The translations under genes and the position numbers were made by a program. DNA of 64,000 nucleotides from Muscardinus avellanarius. Taxonomy: Eukaryota > Chordata > Mammalia > Rodentia > Gliridae. This document shows positions 1-10,236 of this stretch, piece after piece (positions within the stretch are counted from its first letter, which is position 1; each line of letters begins with the position of its first letter). The notes below the pieces were generated by a model that saw only the letters and a list, made by a program, of their open reading frames with translations, ran no database searches and had not been told where the DNA came from. The DNA lies in assembly GCA_963383645.1 (NCBI GenBank), contig OY726579.1, positions 2,101,778-2,165,777 on the forward strand, read 5' to 3'.

Positions 1-565
1 TTAACACACGCGAGGAACGAGGAGGAGAGAGTGGTGTGGGCTGCAGAGGGAAATCTACCAAGAGCTGTGTGCATGTATGTTTTTATAACATGGGCATCTA
101 TGTTTCTGAAACATAGGGTCATATCTTTCACTTCTTAATAAATCCCTAAAGGAGCTAAGTCAAAGTGAAAGGGCCCTCGTCAACCAGCTGATGGGCACTA
201 AGGGCCCGTCAAGGGTGGCCAAGGTTATTCTTACAATGTCAGAAAATCCTGCACAACCTCAGAAAAGTGGAAGAGGAGGAGACACGAAGATGAAACGGGA
301 TCCAGCAACGTAACAGTTCTATAAAGAAAGTTGTACTGGGAGCTTTAAGAAATTCATTTCTTTTGACATAATAATCCTTTTCCTAAGAAATCATCCTACC
401 AACAGAATCTAATGAGTAGATAAAACTTTATGTGAAAAATAATTCTTCAACAGGATATATAATCAGAAAAATGTAAAAATCTAAATATGCAATTATAGAA
501 GATATGTTATATAAACTATGGATCTTCTTCCATGAAATACATTATTAAAAAAAGAAACGTTTAAC
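1..565. other. No recognised feature
   Basis: AT-rich single-copy-looking sequence. I see no convincing ORF, RNA gene or known repeat in it. Confidence 0.5.
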
Positions 566-703
566 TAGTTCTTGGGAGGCCGAAACAGGAGGATTGCAAA
601 AGCCAGCCTTGGCAACTTATTCAAAATAATAAAAGAGGGCCGAGGCTTATAGCTCAGAGGTGAAACACCTCTGGGTTCAATCTCTAGCAACACAAAAAAA
701 TAA
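566..703 (+). mobile_element. Dimeric B1/ID-type SINE, degraded
   Basis: The head is partial (TTGGGAGGCCGAAACAGGAG). The tRNA-like tail is present (TATAGCTCAGAGG, GGGTTCAATCTC) and ends in an A-rich tract. The 5' end of the head is lost. Confidence 0.8.
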
Positions 704-846
704 TAATTATTATTATTAGGAAGCTTTTTAAAGGCTTAATAAGTGCTTATGATGTAATGCTCTGCAAAAAAAAAACTTTGTATACAAACTATAATCTCAA
801 TTCTCCTAAAGTGTATAGAGAATTAACGGTGGTTATTTCTTTTTGT

Positions 847-1001
847 GTGTAGCATTCTACCTCTCAGCTATACCCCAGCCCTATTTTATTTTTCATTTTT
901 AAACAGTCTCGAGTTGCTGAGGCTGGCCTCGAACCTATGATCTTCTTGTCTCAGCCTCCTAAGGACTGGGATTACAAAATGTGCCACTATGTCTAAGCTT
1001 A
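847..1001 (-). mobile_element. Dimeric B1/ID-type SINE
   Basis: Reverse-complement copy: the tail comes first (ATTCTACCTCTCAGCTATACC), followed by the linker and the B1-like head (CTGGGATTACAAAATGTGCC). It is moderately diverged. Confidence 0.85.
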
Positions 1002-1971
1002 ATGGTGATTATTTCTAAGTGGTGGAGTAATTAGGGCTGGTTTTCTTTTCTTTTCTTTTCAATTTTTTTAGTGTTACTTGAAATCTGCTGTTTCCTAAGT
1101 TTTCTGCAATAATCCGATGCCACTTGGAAAATCAGAGCAGCATTGAGACATTATTTTAAGTTAGCCTTGTGAAAAGATCATTGGGAACATACCATGCTTT
1201 GAGCCAGCCTGGGCAGTAGCTGCAGGTAGACTCTGGCTCAGGTGACCGGGAGTGAGTGACAGTCTGGCCATGTCGGGGTAGCAAGCTGGCAATCCAGAAA
1301 AGAGGCCCGCCCTCTCTATCTCTACAGGACACGGGAACACTGAACACACATTTGTAAATACTCTCCTCTGGAACAAGGAAGCAAGCTCTTTTCGAACAAG
1401 GGAACACGGGTACAGAAGACACAGGTCTCTGTCACTGAGGTGCCATTATAATTTCAGCCTGGCTGACCTGCCACAGACCTTTCAATGTATAAACACGAAA
1501 GCCTTTTTCTTCGCCAGTATCATACCCAGTTGGCCCTCAATAGACGCTTACTCAGCCTCCTCACCACAGACGGGATTTTCCACGGTTTTGAAAGGCAGCT
1601 AAACGTCCAGGAGCCACTGGACCCTCGACCTTTGCATCACGATTGCCCCTGTCAAGTATTCATGACATCTGTAACTTAGGAAACTATCACCAGAGTTTCT
1701 GTTAGTTACTAAGGTCACTGTTTAATAAAAACAATAACAGTAATAAAGTTCAAGAAATAATTCGATTCACAATATTCTGAGTTATCAGAACAGCTAGATT
1801 AGTTAGTTGTTTACTGAAAAAATATATACACATTTATCATATATATTTACTACTGTACATGCATTTATTATAATGTACTTTAAATGTTCAGTTGTAAATT
1901 ATTCTTGTTTATTTTTTTAGACTGTTTTAAAGAAATGTGGTAATCTCTTGGAATTTAACACATATACATTA
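1002..1971. other. No recognised feature
   Basis: Mixed AT-rich sequence. The short open frames at 1156-1422 (-) and 1485-1679 (+) resemble no protein I know, and their composition does not suggest coding. A short TTTTC tandem lies near 1040. Confidence 0.5.
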
Positions 1972-2029
1972 TGGTACTGGAGATTGAACCCAGGAGCATT
2001 CTACTTCCGAGCTACATTTACAGCCCTAT

Positions 2030-2030
<1 letters not shown>

Positions 2031-2061
<31 letters not shown>
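2031..2061 (-). repeat. (TGA)n microsatellite in SINE tail
   Basis: About ten TGA/ATC units replace the usual poly-A tail of the inner minus-strand SINE. Confidence 0.9.
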
Positions 2062-2064
<3 letters not shown>

Positions 2065-2260
2065 ACGAGGGATGGAACCCAGAGGCATTCTACCTCTGAG
2101 CTATACCCCCGGCCCTATTTTTTTATTCTTTATTTGGAAGCAAGGTATCACTGAGTTACAAAGGACCTCACTAAGTAGCTGAGGCTGTCCATGAACTGAG
2201 ACCCTCCTGTCACACCCTCCCAAATGCTGGGATTACAAGCATGCGCCGCCATGCCTGGCT
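2062..2260 (-). mobile_element. Inner nested SINE
   Basis: Complete minus-strand copy with tail (GATGGAACCCAGAGGCATTC), linker (TTTTTATTCTTTATTTGG) and head (GGGATTACAAGCATGCGCCG). It is inserted in the SINE at 1972-2400. Confidence 0.88.
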
Positions 2261-2400
2261 TATTATTTATTTTGAAACATGGTCTCGCTAAGTTGTGGAG
2301 GGCCTCAATAAGTCTCTGAGGGTGGCCTGGAACCTGTAGTCCTCCTGTCTCAGCCTTCCAAGTACTGGGATTACAAGCATATGTCAACACATCTGGCTGG

Positions 2401-3470
2401 AAAGAACATTTTAAATACATGTTTTGTTTGAATACCTCACTGGTGAAATGCATGCTATTTTATAGAAACATCTCTTTGTACCTGATATACTTTGTTTGGC
2501 CATGTTTTTTCTGGTAATGTAAAACAGATGAAAGAGAATTTTTGAGTTATATCCTTTTTCCTGAAATATTTTAGCGCTGTCTATACTGAATACTGATATA
2601 ATGATTTATACTTGTTTTCCTAGACTCTGGTCATTTGCCTACTAATCAATTCATTAAAAATTCAAGTAAAAAAGAAAGTTGGTGCAGGTAGAACATTAAC
2701 ATGCCAGTGTATGGGGAGCAATGTACACTTGCTTCTGCAAAAGATCAGCCGAAGAACTATTTAGAGACAGCACGGTGTTCTAAAGACGCTGCAAACATCC
2801 TTTCTCACCCTTTGACTATTCTGAGCGCAAACTCAGGATTCCGGCTCCCTTTCCCAACACCTAATGATAAAACAATCTCTCCATGTATTATTTATAAGAG
2901 CGGTTAAGCAGATAAATAATAGTCTCCCGATACTTCTAAGGGAAATAAAGTAAATGAGAGTAAATATCAAAGCGATTCATCAGATACGTTTTAAAAATGC
3001 AGCTGTTAGAGTCAGGCATCTCAAAAGATCACTTCAGTCCATCTGCTGAATTCATGCCGGTGAGTTCTGCTCTCTCTAGACGAGTAACGAAGGAGCCCCA
3101 GGAGGTTCAGGAACAAGCTACTGGTGCGCAGATCACCAACTAGGTTCCAAGTTCCTGTAGCCGTATACCAGTCCCACCGCACTGCACCAAGTTACTTCTC
3201 TGCTAAAAATTATCCTGTTTGGAGCACTAGTCGATCATTCCTATATTCATTCTACACTCTTTTTTTTTTAATTTTAGCACAGCCTTAACGATAGTAAGAA
3301 TAAAAAAAAAAAACAACTGATAGAGCTTATCAGTACTTAAAGACCTCACAATCTGGCAAGGTGAAAATCAGCCTAGACAAGAGTTATAAGGTGGTGTGTG
3401 CATATAAGCAAAATGCTGTGGGACCATAGAAGAAGGAGCAGACCAATCCACTTAGAAATAGTAAAGCAGA
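2401..3470. other. No recognised feature
   Basis: No repeat or coding signal that I recognise. The open frame at 2701-2907 has no recognisable product. Confidence 0.5.
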
Positions 3471-3620
3471 GCCAGGTGTGGCGATGCACGCTTACAATCC
3501 CAATACTTGGGAGGCTGAGACAGGAAGATCACAGGTTCGAGACCAGCCTCAGCAACTAGTAAGGCCCTCTGCAACGAAATGAGAACCTATTTCAAAAGAA
3601 AGGAAAACAAGAAAGACGGC
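3471..3620 (+). mobile_element. SINE, B1-like head only
   Basis: The head (CAGGTGTGGCGATGCACGC, GGGAGGCTGAGACAGGAAG) and linker are recognisable. The ID-like tail is absent or decayed beyond recognition. Confidence 0.8.
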
Positions 3621-3769
3621 TTTAAAGAAGAATTAAGCCCCAGTGGATGAGTCAGAGGTATTGCGAGGTAAAAGAACCGCAGAAACAAAGTCATAGATGT
3701 GAACAGCTTGTTTAAGAAGTCCACGAGCAGAGAGCACGATCGATGTCCCACATCAAAAGCAGCCTCTGC

Positions 3770-4075
3770 TATTACACAGAGATACTATGATGCTGAGCCC
3801 TCGCGCTGTATGCACAGTCATCTCTGCATTCCACAGGCCTTCTGAAAGGCATCACCACATCTCCTCGCCTTTACCCACACTGTGCCCTCTGCCAGAGAAA
3901 CCTTTTCCCTCTTCCTCTATGCCAGCTCCCCCACTGGCTTCCCGATGGGTCTCCAACACCACCTCTTCTCCAACTTCCCTGGAAGAGCCTATTGTCCCTT
4001 CTTTTGTGCTCCTAAAACAGCCCTTCCATTGCCTTCTAGAAAGTACTTTAATGATTTGCTTATAAGTGGGTGCGT
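3770..4075 (+). mobile_element. Probable L2 3' fragment
   Basis: The pyrimidine-rich text (CTCTGCCAGAGAAACCTTTTCCC region, then CCAGCTCCCCCACTGGC) resembles the 3' part of the ancient L2 LINE. The open frames here on both strands are by-products. Confidence 0.5.
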
Positions 4076-4722
4076 CTCTCAAGTCCACAGAGATGTGTAC
4101 GGCAGTCGGCTCTTAAACAATTCTACGTGTGATAGTCATCTCAACGAACGAATGGCCTCTCAGATGGAAAGCTAGGTGCTGAGGATGACAGAGATAAAAT
4201 GCACAGCACCGGTTCTCAAGGGAAATCGACAGACACGTGGATGACTTGTGAGCAGAGTCATTTTTTAGGACTGAAATCCCCGGAGAAACATTTCTACCTG
4301 ACTGAGGACCCAGCGTCAATCCAAAAAGAGTTTTCCCATTCTTCTGCTTTGGCTTTGATTTAAAACTCTCCCTAGACAGAGCCATAAATTCAAGTCCTTT
4401 TCCTTGTCACATTCTGAGAACTCATAAAGGGTGGGCTGAAAAGGTATTTAGGTATAATTTAGTCATATTAAATGGAAGTAAAAGAGAGAGAAAATGACTG
4501 TCCAATCTTTCTTTCATTGCTGGGCCTGTGATTCATTGTAAAGGTGTTAAACTCATTGGTAAGCGTGAAAATGAGTCTACTGACAAAAAAATGCAATGAG
4601 ACAGTAAACGAAAATTGATGTGTCACAAGCCCTCAGCTTCTTGGCCTTATTGCCTCAATTTGTTATTCTTCTGGATTATCAGAAAGTGAAGCAGAGCCAC
4701 TGCTCCTAAAAATAAACGTTTT
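4076..4722. other. No recognised feature
   Basis: I see no repeat family or coding evidence in this stretch. Confidence 0.5.
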
Positions 4723-4920
4723 TGGCCAGGCGTGGTGGCGCACGCTTGTCATCCCCGCGCTTGGGAGGCGGAGACAGGAGGATCGCGCAGGTCCGAAGCC
4801 AGCCGCGCTGGCTTAAGAGACCCTGTTTCCAAATAAAAATACAAAAATGGGTCTGGGAGTGCAGCCCACCCAGAAGTAGAGGGGCTTCCAGGAACCCCAG
4901 TACCACCAAAAAAAAAAAAA
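4723..4920 (+). mobile_element. Young-looking SINE, CTTCCAGGAACCCC subfamily
   Basis: Full-length copy with an intact CpG-containing head (CATCCCCGCGCTTGGGAGGC), a GCGCTGGCTTAAGAGACC block and a distinctive tail (GGGCTTCCAGGAACCCCAGT), then poly-A. Low divergence from sister copies suggests recent insertion. Confidence 0.9.
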
Positions 4921-5312
4921 GCATTTTCATTCAACTTCATTCTGCCAGAGAAGCCCCTAACAACTTTTCCTCTCCTATGACCTCTTGAGCTACTCAAGCT
5001 ACTCAATCCCAGGGTTAACGAAATGTCTCTTTAGCTGTGCCTGATGTCAACAGATGTGTTATGAAGCTGCCTACCACTCAAGTGCTAACACTGAAAAACA
5101 CCTAGATCACTCATTGCTTTACGTCTCCATTCCTCTTTGCAATAGAATAGAAGAAAGTGTAGTGCCAGGGGTTGTCATTGATAGCAACTACCAAAACTTG
5201 GTTATTTATAGAATGTTTTTTAGTTCCTAGGAAAGAAGCTACTATCTTCCAAGAAAGTGCTACACACCAGAAAGAGAGGATGGATATGTAGTATGGATAG
5301 ATAGGTGACAGA
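4921..5312. other. No recognised feature
   Basis: No repeat or gene recognised before the (ACAT)n tract that follows. Confidence 0.45.
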
Positions 5313-5338
5313 TACATACATACATACATACATACATA
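5313..5338 (+). repeat. (ACAT)n microsatellite
   Basis: About six ACAT units in a row. Confidence 0.9.
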
Positions 5339-5355
5339 GACAGGCACGGTCTCTT

Positions 5356-5705
5356 CAGCCATGTATCACAAAATATAATAAACTGAGTAATTTAGAAGCC
5401 ATAAAAACTTAATTTTCACTGCTACAGAGGCTAAGAGTCCTTGGTCAAGGCATTGACATTGACACATCTGGTGTTTGTGGAGGCTGCTTTCCAGTTCAAA
5501 CATGGCCCCTCTCACTGAACCCTCACCTGGTGAATGGGGGCCGGGAGCTCTGTGGGGTTATTTTATATTGATACTCATCTCATTCAGGAAGGCTATCCTC
5601 ATGACCCAGTCGCTGCAGAAAAGCTTCATCCTCAAATGCATTCATCAAATGGAGGATTATGTTTCAACATATAAATTTGAGGTGTAGAACACTTAGACCA
5701 TAAGA
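5356..5705 (-). mobile_element. MaLR-type LTR (MST/MLT1-like), antisense
   Basis: Reads as the reverse complement of a mammalian MaLR LTR. It opens with AATAAACTGAGTAATTTAGA, runs through an AAGAGTCCTTGGTCAAGGC block, and closes with GTTTCAACATATAAATTTGA. This is an old solo LTR; the exact subfamily is not assignable by eye. Confidence 0.7.
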
Positions 5706-5800
5706 GATCATCATAACAAAGTGCCACAGACTGGGTCACTTAAACAACAGAGGTTTATTTTCTCGAGGTGACTTTGAGTCTACGCACTCAGAATCCAGAT
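5706..5800 (-). mobile_element. MaLR-type LTR fragment
   Basis: CATAACAAAGTGCCACAGAC and AACAACAGAGGTTTATTTTC match the antisense 3' end of MLT1-type LTRs. Only the first ~95 bases are recognisable. Confidence 0.5.
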
Positions 5801-6501
5801 GAGGAAATAAAGTCCCAGTAAGATGTGTGAAATAAAATTCACAGAATCCCATTCATTTTAACTGTGTTCTTGCACTGAACACCAACAGATCAGACCAATA
5901 TGGAATTTAATCACAGGAGCTGAGTTTTAAATTAACTGGAGGCTCTTAAGCTACAACCAATTAGGAAGCCGCTGTATTTTACTTTTGTTTTCTATAAAGC
6001 TGTGAGAGTGCATTGTTGGCTGGGGCCCTTTGAACTTCCTTTGGTTCTGGGGGTTGCCTGGCTCACAAAAGTTTCTTGTTTTACTTTATCCCGTTTTGTT
6101 TATAATTGCTCAAATCAACTCTACTGAATTAATTGGCCTAAAGACTTTTCTTCTCACAGATTGCTAAAGATCTCACAGCTGCTTGAAAGTAGGCTAGGTC
6201 AAGAACTGATTGATGCCCCCTGGATTCTGGAACATTCTTCTTGCCATTAGATTTGAGTTTACTAGTTAGACCTCCGGGAAGAGTGTTGGAGAAATCCCCC
6301 AGCCCCGGCTTCAGAAAGTGAGAAGTGGTGTTCAGTCTCGTTATCATTCAGATAATTTGCTGGCACCAATGTGCATATTTTTCTTCCTTACAAAGGCTGA
6401 GAGACTTTGAATGCTAAGGGCACACACAAAGCCTCTTCATCTTACAATTGATCTTTTAGATGATTTGTTCATAAGGAACTAGAATTTCCCATTGTGGAGC
6501 C

Positions 6502-6515
6502 ATTTCCATGGTAAC
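6502..6515 (+). promoter_or_regulatory. RFX X-box-like palindrome
   Basis: ATTTCCATGGTAAC matches the RFX-factor X-box palindrome (GTTRCCATGGYAAC) at 12 of 14 positions, with an intact CCATGGTAAC core. Occupancy is unknown. Confidence 0.4.
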
Positions 6516-6659
6516 CTATTGATTTCCTATAGGAAGCCTGCTGTTTACAGGGACATCATGTCTTTTTATTGTAGAAGGTAAATCACCTTCTGAGTTTGTG
6601 CTTTATCTGTGACCCGAGGCATGTGGAAATGAGCACTGCAAAATTATCAGAACAAGATA

Positions 6660-6702
6660 AATAAATGATTCATGCAAGTTAGTTTTGCATGAATAAATGA
6701 TT
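6660..6702 (+). promoter_or_regulatory. AATAAATGATT direct repeat around an inverted repeat
   Basis: An 11-base direct repeat AATAAATGATT (6660-6670 and 6692-6702) brackets a perfect 10-base inverted repeat, ATTCATGCAA (6668-6677) and TTGCATGAAT (6685-6694). ATGCAA half-sites resemble POU octamers. Function is inferred. Confidence 0.4.
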
Positions 6703-7256
6703 AATCCTCTCTTTCAACCTTGCTAGGAGAGAATGCAGAATTAATGTCATTCTATGTAAACAGAAGCCCACTCCCGAATTGTGACCTAATTATAGGTATT
6801 TGTTAGGAAAAATGTATGTGAAATTTCTTGCAGTTAAAAAAAAAAAAATCTGATAAGACCGCTATTGAAAGTCAGGAAGCAAATCTTTCTTTATTAAGCT
6901 TCAACTGCAGATGCACACACATGAGATTGTGATTTACCCTAAAGGTTTTTTCAAAACGTCCTATCTTTTAGCATTTCAAAGGCCTATAACTTTAGCGGTC
7001 CAAAGTAGGCCTTACCATAGTTCACCAAATAGCTTAGTCCTTGGTTTAAAGCAAACTCATGTGGCAGCTCTGGCAGCCTAAACTGATTATACTCCTGTAG
7101 GCAAGATGTCTACAACAGGCAACTCTCAGCATAAGAAAAGTAAGTGTAACTTTCAATACATTGATTACAATACTTACGAACACAAGACAACCTCAACAAA
7201 ATGAAATCCCCTTAGCTCGGGGGCATAGGATGGCAATTTCGTTCTGTAGAAATGTG

Positions 7257-7441
7257 CCTGAATCCAGGAACGGTGGCACAGGACTGTAGTCACAGCTACT
7301 CAAGAGGCTGGGGTAGGAGGACCACACGTTCAAGGTCAGCCTGGGCAATGTAGTGAGATCCTGTCTCAGAGTAAAACATATAAAGGGCTGAGGATGTGGC
7401 TCAGTGGCAGAGTCCCCCCTGAGTTCAATATCCAGTACTAC
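7257..7441 (+). mobile_element. Dimeric SINE, old subfamily
   Basis: Diverged head (GGAACGGTGGCACAGGAC, TCAAGAGGCTGGGGTAGGAG) with tail GGCTGAGGATGTGGCTCAGT. The tail keeps a more tRNA-like CAGTGGCAGAG. Confidence 0.8.
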
Positions 7442-7626
7442 ATCTAGGCATGGTGTTGCATTCCTGTAATCCCAGTACTTGGGAGGCTGGGACAAGAGGG
7501 TCATAGGTTCGAGGACAAGCTCAGCAAGTAGTGAGACTCTCATCAACCTGGTGAGACCCTGTTTCAAAATAAAAATAAAAAATAGGGCTGGAGGTAAAAT
7601 ATCCCTGGGTTCAATCCAATCCCTAT

Positions 7627-7628
<2 letters not shown>
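7442..7628 (+). mobile_element. Dimeric SINE
   Basis: Follows the previous SINE directly. The head (GGCATGGTGTTGCATTCCTG), linker and tail (CTGGGTTCAATCCAATCC) run into an (AC)n tract. Confidence 0.85.

Positions 7629-7673
<45 letters not shown>
7629..7673 (+). repeat. (AC)n microsatellite
   Basis: About 22 AC units start exactly where the preceding SINE's tail ends (CTATTAACACAC). Confidence 0.95.
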
Positions 7674-7674
<1 letters not shown>

Positions 7675-7833
7675 CACTACTATGGAGTGGGGGAAGTAAA
7701 AAGTGTGCCTGGCTCTCTGCTGGAGGCTTAAGTATATTCTCAAAAGAGTATTTTCCTGTGTCTAAAGACTTTGAACATAAACTGGGACCAACCAAGTAAT
7801 TCTAGGTAAGTCAGGAAATAAGAATATAGGAGG

Positions 7834-8059
7834 AAGCTGGGTGCGATGCCCCATGCTTGTAATAACATTACCTGGGAAGCCGAGACAGGAGAATCACAGG
7901 TTCACAGCCAGCTGTAGCAATATATTGATAACCTCAGAAAGTTAGTGAGATCCTGTTTCAAAAATAAAAAAAAATCAAATAAAGTTGGGGGGTGTATCTC
8001 AGAGAGAGAATGTTCTGGGGTTCAATCCCCAGGGCCACAAATAAAAAAGAAAAAAAATA
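7834..8059 (+). mobile_element. Dimeric SINE
   Basis: Head (GCTGGGTGCGATGCCCCATG), long A-rich linker, tail (GGGGTTCAATCCCCAGGGCC) and an A-rich end are all present. Confidence 0.85.
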
Positions 8060-8247
8060 CCAGAGGATGATATCTTCTTGTACTGGAAGATGGTCCCAAA
8101 AAGGAAGTAAGCAGTGTATCTTAAATATTTTGAGTACTGCAGAAGCAGTGAGATTTGAATAAATATAAAAGAAAAATTATAATAGCTAACATTTTATGAG
8201 TATTTATTATAAAACAGATACTCTACCAAACCTTCAACATTCCTTTC

Positions 8248-8417
8248 TTTTTTTTTATTTGTTAATTACTGAGGTTCTTCCACTAGCCCTTTTATTTATG
8301 TTTTGGTTTGGAAACAGGGTCTCAGTAAATTGCTAAGGCTAGCCTTAAACCTGCAATCCTCCTGTCTCAGCCTCTTAAGTGCCAGGATTATAGGTGTGTA
8401 CCACCATGTCTGGCTTT
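8248..8417 (-). mobile_element. SINE, minus strand
   Basis: The poly-T start is followed by a short tail remnant, GGAAACAGGGTCTCAGTAAA and a head (GTGTGTACCACCATGTCTGG). Confidence 0.8.
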
Positions 8418-8434
8418 TATTTTTTATTTTTTAC

Positions 8435-8590
8435 TTTTTGCAGTGCTAGGGTTTGGACCCAGGGCCTGGCACAGGCTAAGCAAGCACTCTATTACTGAAC
8501 TATCTCCCCCATCTATTTTTATCCATTTGGAGACAGGGTCTTACTAAGTTGCCCAGGCTGGCCTCAAACATATGGTCCTCCTGAATCTGC
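8435..8590 (-). mobile_element. Older B1/ID-related SINE, minus strand
   Basis: The tail retains tRNA-like text (AGCAAGCACTCTATTACTGA), followed by GGAGACAGGGTCTTACTAAG and GCCCAGGCTGGCCTCAAAC. The terminal head region is lost. It looks older than its neighbours. Confidence 0.7.
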
Positions 8591-8605
8591 TTTTGGGGCC
8601 AATGG

Positions 8606-8665
8606 AATTACCCTTACTATCTTATTTTATCCTCACAACCATCCTATGAGATGGGTAAGCTACTA
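8606..8665 (-). mobile_element. MIR fragment
   Basis: ATCCTCACAACCATCCTATG and GAGATGGGTAAGCTAC match the antisense core of the mammal-wide MIR SINE. Confidence 0.6.
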
Positions 8666-8678
8666 GCAGCTCTCTTTT

Positions 8679-8884
8679 GTGTGTGGTAGTGGGGAAGGAA
8701 CCTAGGGGCATTATACCTCCAGGCTATAGCCCCAGCCCTATTTTATTATTTTATTTTGAAACAGGATCTCACTAAGTCACTGAGGGCCTCACTAAGTTGC
8801 TGCAGCTGGCTGAGAACCTGCGATCCTCCTGTCTCAATCTCCCAAGTACTGAGATTACAAGCATGTGCCACCATGCCCAGCCTA
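8679..8884 (-). mobile_element. Dimeric SINE, minus strand
   Basis: Complete copy with tail (CTAGGGGCATTATACCTCCA), linker and head (ATTACAAGCATGTGCCACCA). Confidence 0.87.
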
Positions 8885-9520
8885 GCATCTCTTCTTTTAT
8901 GCTAGAAATGAAGTTAACTAGCTGCTGTCACAGCGCTAGGAGCCCTGGTTTTAATGCAGACTATCTCCATCCACAGTAATAACTCTGCTATTCCAGGGAG
9001 AGAGAAACAGGGACCAGGGACCATAGTTGCAAGGAAATCACACAGCCAGAGGGAGGAAGATGGTAAGGAACTCAATCATCAAGAGGTTTGTGGTGTAGGT
9101 AGAGGGGGGAAGGGCTGGGAAAACTGCCTCAGAGAGCTCCGGATGCCATTCTTGGTGGGATAAAACTCAAAACTGGACCCCAGCTGAGAAGGTGCCAATT
9201 AATTCAGGTGCCTCCGACCTGTGGGGCAGAAGAGGTCTTAATCACAAGAACACAAAATGCTCATTATTCAACCTTTTAATTAGCAAAGAAATGACCCAGC
9301 CTGGAGGAGTTCTAAGTAAAGAAACAAGATTTGATCATGCTGTTAAGGGAGGAAAAAAAAAAAAAACAAAGAAAAGAAATAAGCAACCCTCAGGTTTCTC
9401 CCAGGCAACAAACCTATATTTCAGATGTTTATTTTCCTATCCTCCAGGTCCCTAAGGGAGACAAAACAAGAGAAAGGAAAAACAGAGAGTATTCAAAGCA
9501 GAAGATAAGTGAAAAGGTGA
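8885..9520. other. No recognised feature
   Basis: Apart from an A-run near 9352-9366 I see no repeat or coding signal. The short open frames here have no recognisable product. Confidence 0.45.
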
Positions 9521-9533
9521 AAGGGAGGGGGGG

Positions 9534-9584
<51 letters not shown>

Positions 9585-9673
9585 TTAAAGAAAAGGAAAG
9601 AAAGAAAGGAGGAAGGAAGGAGGGAAGGAAGGAAGGAAGGAAGAAAGGAAGGAAGGAAGGAAAAAAGAAAAGC
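9521..9673 (+). repeat. Purine-rich (GA)n / (GGAA)n tract
   Basis: A G-run, then about 22 GA units (to ~9579), then GGAA/GAAA units to 9673. Almost all purine on the + strand, which favours triplex DNA in principle. Long open frames through it are artefacts of the repeat. Confidence 0.92.
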
Positions 9674-10236
9674 AAGCTGGGGAAGGGTATAGAGAGGACC
9701 TGGGGATAAGAGCCATCAATTTTGAAAATTAAGGTTATCTACTTTGCTCAACTAAATACACAAGGTTATTCCATTGACTATTTTCCAGGGACTTTGTCAA
9801 GTATGGATGGAGACTGTTGCCTAGGCTGCCCCTATCTCTCTGCAGAAAGGTCACCTTACAGAACTGGGTCTGCTATCGGGGCTTGGGCGGGGGGGGGGGG
9901 CATGTGCAGCACCAATCAAGTAGGCAAATGCAGGACAGGCAAAGACTCAGCCAACATCTTCAGTTGTTATATATGGAAATGAAGCCCAAGAAGGTCAATG
10001 GAATGAACACGGCGCTGGGAATCCGTACTATAGTTCCTCCTTAACCTGGGAAAGGACCAATGTGTTTACCAAGGTGGCCAGATAAACCACGATGTGGGTC
10101 CTTTTAGGACAGACAGCATGCTTTCTTCTGTGCCCATAAACTTCAGAATATGCCACACCTTTACCCAAAACCTGCTATGACATTAATTTGGTGTCGGATA
10201 ACCTTCGACAAATTATTATTGCCTTTGCCATAAAAG
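9674..10236. other. No recognised gene; one 12-G run
   Basis: Contains an uninterrupted G run at 9889-9900. I see no other feature. Confidence 0.5.

Larger units (their letters stand above)
1972..2400 (-). mobile_element. Outer SINE split by a second SINE
   Basis: The ID-like tail (1972-2030) and the B1-like head (2261-2400) of one minus-strand SINE are separated by a (TGA)n tract and a complete second SINE at 2062-2260. The inner copy sits in the A-rich linker of the outer one, so the outer copy is older. Confidence 0.85.
5801..7256. other. Repeat-poor block, possible conserved non-coding DNA
   Basis: About 1.45 kb without any interspersed repeat I recognise, flanked by repeat-dense DNA. 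It contains an X-box-like palindrome and an AT-rich motif cluster (listed separately). A conserved regulatory role is inference only. Confidence 0.4.

Noticed and set aside
2148..2453. 101-codon minus-strand frame resembling many human 'hypothetical' proteins (ACNPSTW, GSQF motifs)
   Set aside because: The phrases are antisense translations of SINE heads; similar frames recur at most copies (e.g. 44710-45072, 47741-48091, 52061-52576).
5313..5338. Telomere-like or satellite DNA
   Set aside because: It is a short (ACAT)n microsatellite; no TTAGGG arrays or long satellite monomers appear in the window.
7193..7795. 200-codon minus-strand frame
   Set aside because: It spans two SINEs and an (AC)n tract, which gives a run of Cys-Val; no protein family match.
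9493..9675. Ser/Leu/Pro-rich frames in purine tracts (also 19366-19744, 59314-59707)
   Set aside because: Direct translations of (GA)n, (GGAA)n and (GGA)n microsatellites.
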